Shown piece by piece: positions 6,392 to 9,034 of a stretch of 9,034 nt of DNA (position 1 is the first letter of the stretch; each line of letters opens with the position of its first letter). Origin of the DNA: an uncultured Allomuricauda sp. (GTDB lineage: Bacteria; Bacteroidota; Bacteroidia; Flavobacteriales; Flavobacteriaceae); assembly GCA_937911965.1 (NCBI GenBank), contig CALDPL010000221.1, positions 1-9,034 on the forward strand, written 5' to 3'. Made by a program: the position numbers and the translations under genes. The notes beneath the pieces are model-generated. The model was not told where the DNA came from, did no database searches, and saw only the letters and a program-made list of their open reading frames with translations.

Positions 6392-8530
6392 ATGGTCCGA
6401 ACAATTTCGAAGTTCCCAATACTGCTTATTTGCCTTATTTTTGCAAGCTCTTGCAAAAACAGTAAAAAAGAATCAATGGACATATCCCCCCCGGTGGCAC
6501 CCAAGCATCCGACCCAGTTGGAGAAACATGGCGATATAAGGATCGATGATTACTATTGGATGAACAATCGGGAAGACCAGCAGGTACTGGACTACCTGAA
6601 CGCCGAGAATGACTATTACCAAAAAATGACGGCCCATACCACGGGATTCCAGGAGCAATTGTTCAATGAGATGAAAGGGAGGATCAAGGAGGACGATTCC
6701 TCGGTTCCCTATAAGTTGGACGGGTATTGGTACATCACCCGATATGAAGAGGGGAAGGAATACCCCATCTATACCCGAAAAAAGGAAAGCTTGGACGCCC
6801 CGGAAGAACTGATGTTCGACTGTAACGAAATGGCTCGGGACCATGACTATTTCAACCTTAGGGGAATTTCGGTGAGCCCGGACAATACCTTGGCCGCCTT
6901 TGCCGTGGATACGGTCTCCAGGAGGCAGTACAACATACAGGTCAAGAACCTGCAGACCGGGGAGATCTATCCCGATGTCATTGTGAACTCCACCGGAAGT
7001 TCGGTCTGGGCCAATGACGGAAAGACCCTTTTTTACACCAAAAAGGATCCGGTCACCCTTAGGTCGGACAAAATCCACAAGCACATTATGGGCACCGGTC
7101 CCGAAGAGGATGCCCTGGTCTATGTGGAACGGGATTCCACCTACAACACCTTTGTCTATAAGACAAAATCCAGAAAATACATCGTCATAGGCTCCTCCAG
7201 TACCCTGACCTCGGAATACCGCATATTGGATGCCGATGATCCAGAGGGGGAGTTCAGGATCTTTTCCCCACGTGAGAAAGGGGTGGAGTATTCCATATCC
7301 CATTACGACGGAAACTTTTACGTATTGACCAATAAGGACGGGGCGACAAATTTCAAGTTGATGCGATGCCAGGAGGGGAGGACCGGGTCCGAGCACTGGC
7401 AGGAATTCATTCCCCACAGGGAGGATGTGCTTTTGGAGGATGTGGAGATCTTCAGGGACCACTATGTGCTTTCGGAACGGAAAAACGGCCTCAACCTGAT
7501 GAAAATATCCCGTTGGGACGGTTCGGACAGCTATTATATGCCCTTCGAGAGCGAGACCTATGTCGCCGGGCCCAATGTGAACCTGGACTTCGACACCGAG
7601 GTGCTCCGGTATTATTACAACGAGATGGGGGCTCCCTTTGCCATCTTGGATTTCAATATGAGGACCAAGGAGAAAACCCTTTTGAAGGAGCAGGAAGTAC
7701 TGGGCGGCAACTTTGACAAGGACAATTACACCACCCAAAGGTTGTGGGCCCCGGCCAGGGACGGCAAAATGGTGCCCATTTCCCTGGTGTACCGCAAGGA
7801 CACCCCCTTGGATGGCAGCAGCCCGCTGCTGCAATACGGATACGGCTCCTATGGGTCCACGATCGACCCCTATTTTTCATCGATCCGCCTGAGTCTGTTG
7901 GACCGGGGATTCATCTATGCCATCGCACATATCCGGGGAGGGGAATATTTGGGAAGGCCCTGGTACGAAGATGGAAAGCTCCTCAACAAAAAGAACACCT
8001 TTACCGATTTCATCGACTGTTCCAAATTCCTGATCTCTGAAAATTATACCTCCCCTGAACATCTGTATGCCATGGGGGGCTCGGCAGGGGGGCTTTTGAT
8101 GGGGGCCGTGATCAATATGGAGCCCGGACTTTACAATGGGGTGATCGCAGGGGTGCCCTTTGTGGACGTGGTCACCACCATGTTGGACGACACCATCCCC
8201 TTGACCACCGGGGAATACGATGAATGGGGGAATCCCAATGAAAAGGAATATTACGATTATATCAAATCCTATTCTCCCTACGACAATGTGGAGGCCAAGG
8301 CCTATCCCAACCTATATGTTTCCACCGGCCTTCACGACTCCCAGGTCCAATATTGGGAACCGGCCAAATGGGTGGCCAAATTGAGGGAGTACAAGACCGA
8401 TGACAATCTGTTGTTTTTGGACACCAATATGGAGGCGGGACACGGTGGGGCCTCGGGCCGGTTCGAGTCTTTGAGGGAGACTGCAAAGGAATATGCCTTT
8501 ATTTTGGACCTCGAAGGGAAAGCCGATTAA
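6392..8530 (+). CDS. ptrB: Oligopeptidase B (S9A prolyl oligopeptidase family), predicted lipoprotein
   Basis: A 712-residue serine peptidase that cleaves short peptides after Lys/Arg. The N-terminus is a lipoprotein signal (ILLICLIFASSC, lipid-bearing Cys21) followed by KNSKKES, so the mature enzyme should be membrane-anchored and periplasmic. The Lys-rich sequence after Cys does not look like the acidic surface-export signal of Bacteroidota lipoproteins. Residues about 35-440 form the seven-blade propeller region and 450-710 the alpha/beta-hydrolase domain. The catalytic triad is Ser564 (MGGSAGGLLMG), Asp649 (TGLHDSQVQYW) and His684 (EAGHGGASG). The segments VPFVDVVTTMLDDTIPLTTG and YWEPAKWVAKLRE are characteristic of oligopeptidase B rather than prolyl oligopeptidase. 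A later ATG (codon 29) would remove the signal, giving a cytosolic form like E. coli PtrB (686 residues); the intact lipobox favours the upstream start. Confidence 0.94.
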   Translation: MVRTISKFPILLICLIFASSCKNSKKESMDISPPVAPKHPTQLEKHGDIRIDDYYWMNNREDQQVLDYLNAENDYYQKMTAHTTGFQEQLFNEMKGRIKEDDSSVPYKLDGYWYITRYEEGKEYPIYTRKKESLDAPEELMFDCNEMARDHDYFNLRGISVSPDNTLAAFAVDTVSRRQYNIQVKNLQTGEIYPDVIVNSTGSSVWANDGKTLFYTKKDPVTLRSDKIHKHIMGTGPEEDALVYVERDSTYNTFVYKTKSRKYIVIGSSSTLTSEYRILDADDPEGEFRIFSPREKGVEYSISHYDGNFYVLTNKDGATNFKLMRCQEGRTGSEHWQEFIPHREDVLLEDVEIFRDHYVLSERKNGLNLMKISRWDGSDSYYMPFESETYVAGPNVNLDFDTEVLRYYYNEMGAPFAILDFNMRTKEKTLLKEQEVLGGNFDKDNYTTQRLWAPARDGKMVPISLVYRKDTPLDGSSPLLQYGYGSYGSTIDPYFSSIRLSLLDRGFIYAIAHIRGGEYLGRPWYEDGKLLNKKNTFTDFIDCSKFLISENYTSPEHLYAMGGSAGGLLMGAVINMEPGLYNGVIAGVPFVDVVTTMLDDTIPLTTGEYDEWGNPNEKEYYDYIKSYSPYDNVEAKAYPNLYVSTGLHDSQVQYWEPAKWVAKLREYKTDDNLLFLDTNMEAGHGGASGRFESLRETAKEYAFILDLEGKAD

Positions 8531-8541
8531 AAATAAAATAG

Positions 8542-8549
8542 TACTTTTG
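8542..8549 (+). promoter_or_regulatory. Promoter -7 box (TACTTTTG) before the PLP enzyme gene
   Basis: TACTTTTG is a perfect TAnnTTTG match starting 12 bases after the ptrB stop, the same octamer as found before ybaB. I see no TTG at the usual -33 spacing; that stretch is only AT-rich. If used, transcription would start at about 8553-8556, giving a leader of about 50 bases. Confidence 0.4.
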
Positions 8550-8552
8550 CAT

Positions 8553-8573
8553 GGGAAGATTCCCTTTTTTATT
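8553..8573 (+). terminator. Terminator-like hairpin after ptrB
   Basis: GGGAA (8553-8557) pairs with TTCCC (8560-8564); because a two-base loop is tight, the real form is probably GGGA/TCCC with a four-base loop. It is followed at once by six T residues and ATT. The short stem makes it a weak intrinsic terminator for ptrB. The TTCCC arm can also pair with a GGGAA further on (8574-8578), so the structure has alternatives. Confidence 0.5.
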
Positions 8574-8602
8574 GGGAATTCTCCCCTTACCTAAACCCAG
8601 TT

Positions 8603-9034
8603 ATGAAGAAACAGATAAATGCGCACAGCAGTATTCTAGACCTAATTGGTAATACCCCCTTAGTCAAACTCAACAGAATTACGGCCCCCCTTACCGGAAA
8701 CTTCTATGCCAAGTTGGAATCCTTCAATCCAGGTCATTCCTCCAAGGACAGAATAGCCATCCACATCATTGAACGGGGAATCCTCAAGCCTGGAAGCACC
8801 ATTGTGGAGACCACCTCCGGAAACACGGGATTTTCCCTGGCCATGGTGAGCATTATCAAGGGCTATAAATGTATTTTGGCGGTAAGCTCAAAATCCTCCA
8901 AGGACAAAATCGACCTGTTGCGCTCCATGGGGGCCAAGGTTTATGTCTGTCCCGCACACGTAAGTGCGGATGACCCACGTTCCTATTATGAGGTGGCCAA
9001 GAGGCTACATCGGGAAACCGAAAATTCGATCTAT
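8603..9034 (+). CDS. PLP-dependent cysteine synthase / cystathionine beta-synthase family enzyme, 3' end cut by window edge
   Basis: The first 144 codons of a fold-type II PLP enzyme, translated from ATG 8603. It opens with [16 protein letters not shown], typical of cysteine synthase and cystathionine beta-synthase. The Schiff-base lysine is Lys48 in NPGHSSKDR and the PLP/substrate-binding loop is [12 protein letters not shown] (residues 69-80). The stretch [20 protein letters not shown], then [16 protein letters not shown], is closer to cystathionine beta-synthase than to CysK, where the corresponding Asp-Pro-Arg-Ser-Tyr segment is usually absent. The family makes cysteine or cystathionine by beta-replacement on serine or O-acetylserine. 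Whether a C-terminal CBS regulatory pair is present cannot be seen, so the exact reaction stays open. No good Shine-Dalgarno is seen before the ATG. Confidence 0.9.
   Translation, partial: MKKQINAHSSILDLIGNTPLVKLNRITAPLTGNFYAKLESFNPGHSSKDRIAIHIIERGILKPGSTIVETTSGNTGFSLAMVSIIKGYKCILAVSSKSSKDKIDLLRSMGAKVYVCPAHVSADDPRSYYEVAKRLHRETENSIY

Noticed and set aside
6473..7834. Long minus-strand open frame (453 codons) opposite ptrB
   Set aside because: It has no signal peptide, motif or plausible start region, and is antisense to a well-supported oligopeptidase B.

Overview
The window looks like chromosomal DNA from a Bacteroidota bacterium, most likely a Flavobacteriaceae member with fairly high GC (roughly 53-55% over most of it, by eye). 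Support comes from TAnnTTTG-type promoter boxes without a clear -35 element, weak Shine-Dalgarno sequences, a DUF5117/DUF4953-type secreted metalloprotease, a lipoprotein form of oligopeptidase B, and the flavobacterial character of the hypothetical proteins. The genus is inference only. I see no tRNA, rRNA, CRISPR array, insertion sequence or phage gene.

Left arm (1-2362, minus strand): a four-gene run reads leftward. prfB (release factor 2) comes first and carries a classic programmed +1 frameshift at an in-frame TGA. It overlaps by ATGA an ArsC/YfgD-family thioredoxin-fold gene. After 68 bases comes a secreted 225-residue protein whose last ~75 residues are the C-terminal half of an OsmC-family protein. 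That protein overlaps by ATGA a small hypothetical gene that runs off the left edge. The leftmost ~420 bases are clearly lower in GC (about 41%).

Middle (2363-6332): a 188-base divergent intergenic region with an imperfect GC-rich hairpin leads to a secreted zinc metalloprotease on the plus strand. Nine bases later comes a low-specificity threonine aldolase, probably in the same transcript. It converges on ybaB (nucleoid-associated YbaB/EbfC family) on the minus strand.

Right arm (6333-9034): ybaB and a lipoprotein oligopeptidase B gene diverge from a 59-base spacer with a good Bacteroidota promoter facing ybaB. After ptrB comes a compact spacer in which a promoter -7 box lies directly before a terminator-like hairpin. 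A PLP-dependent cysteine synthase/cystathionine beta-synthase-type gene follows and is cut by the right edge.

Most of the window is ordinary housekeeping and peptide/amino-acid metabolism. The two most interesting items are the apparent chimera between a secreted protein and half of OsmC, and the overlapping promoter/terminator layout before the last gene. I found no multi-gene system that looks new.
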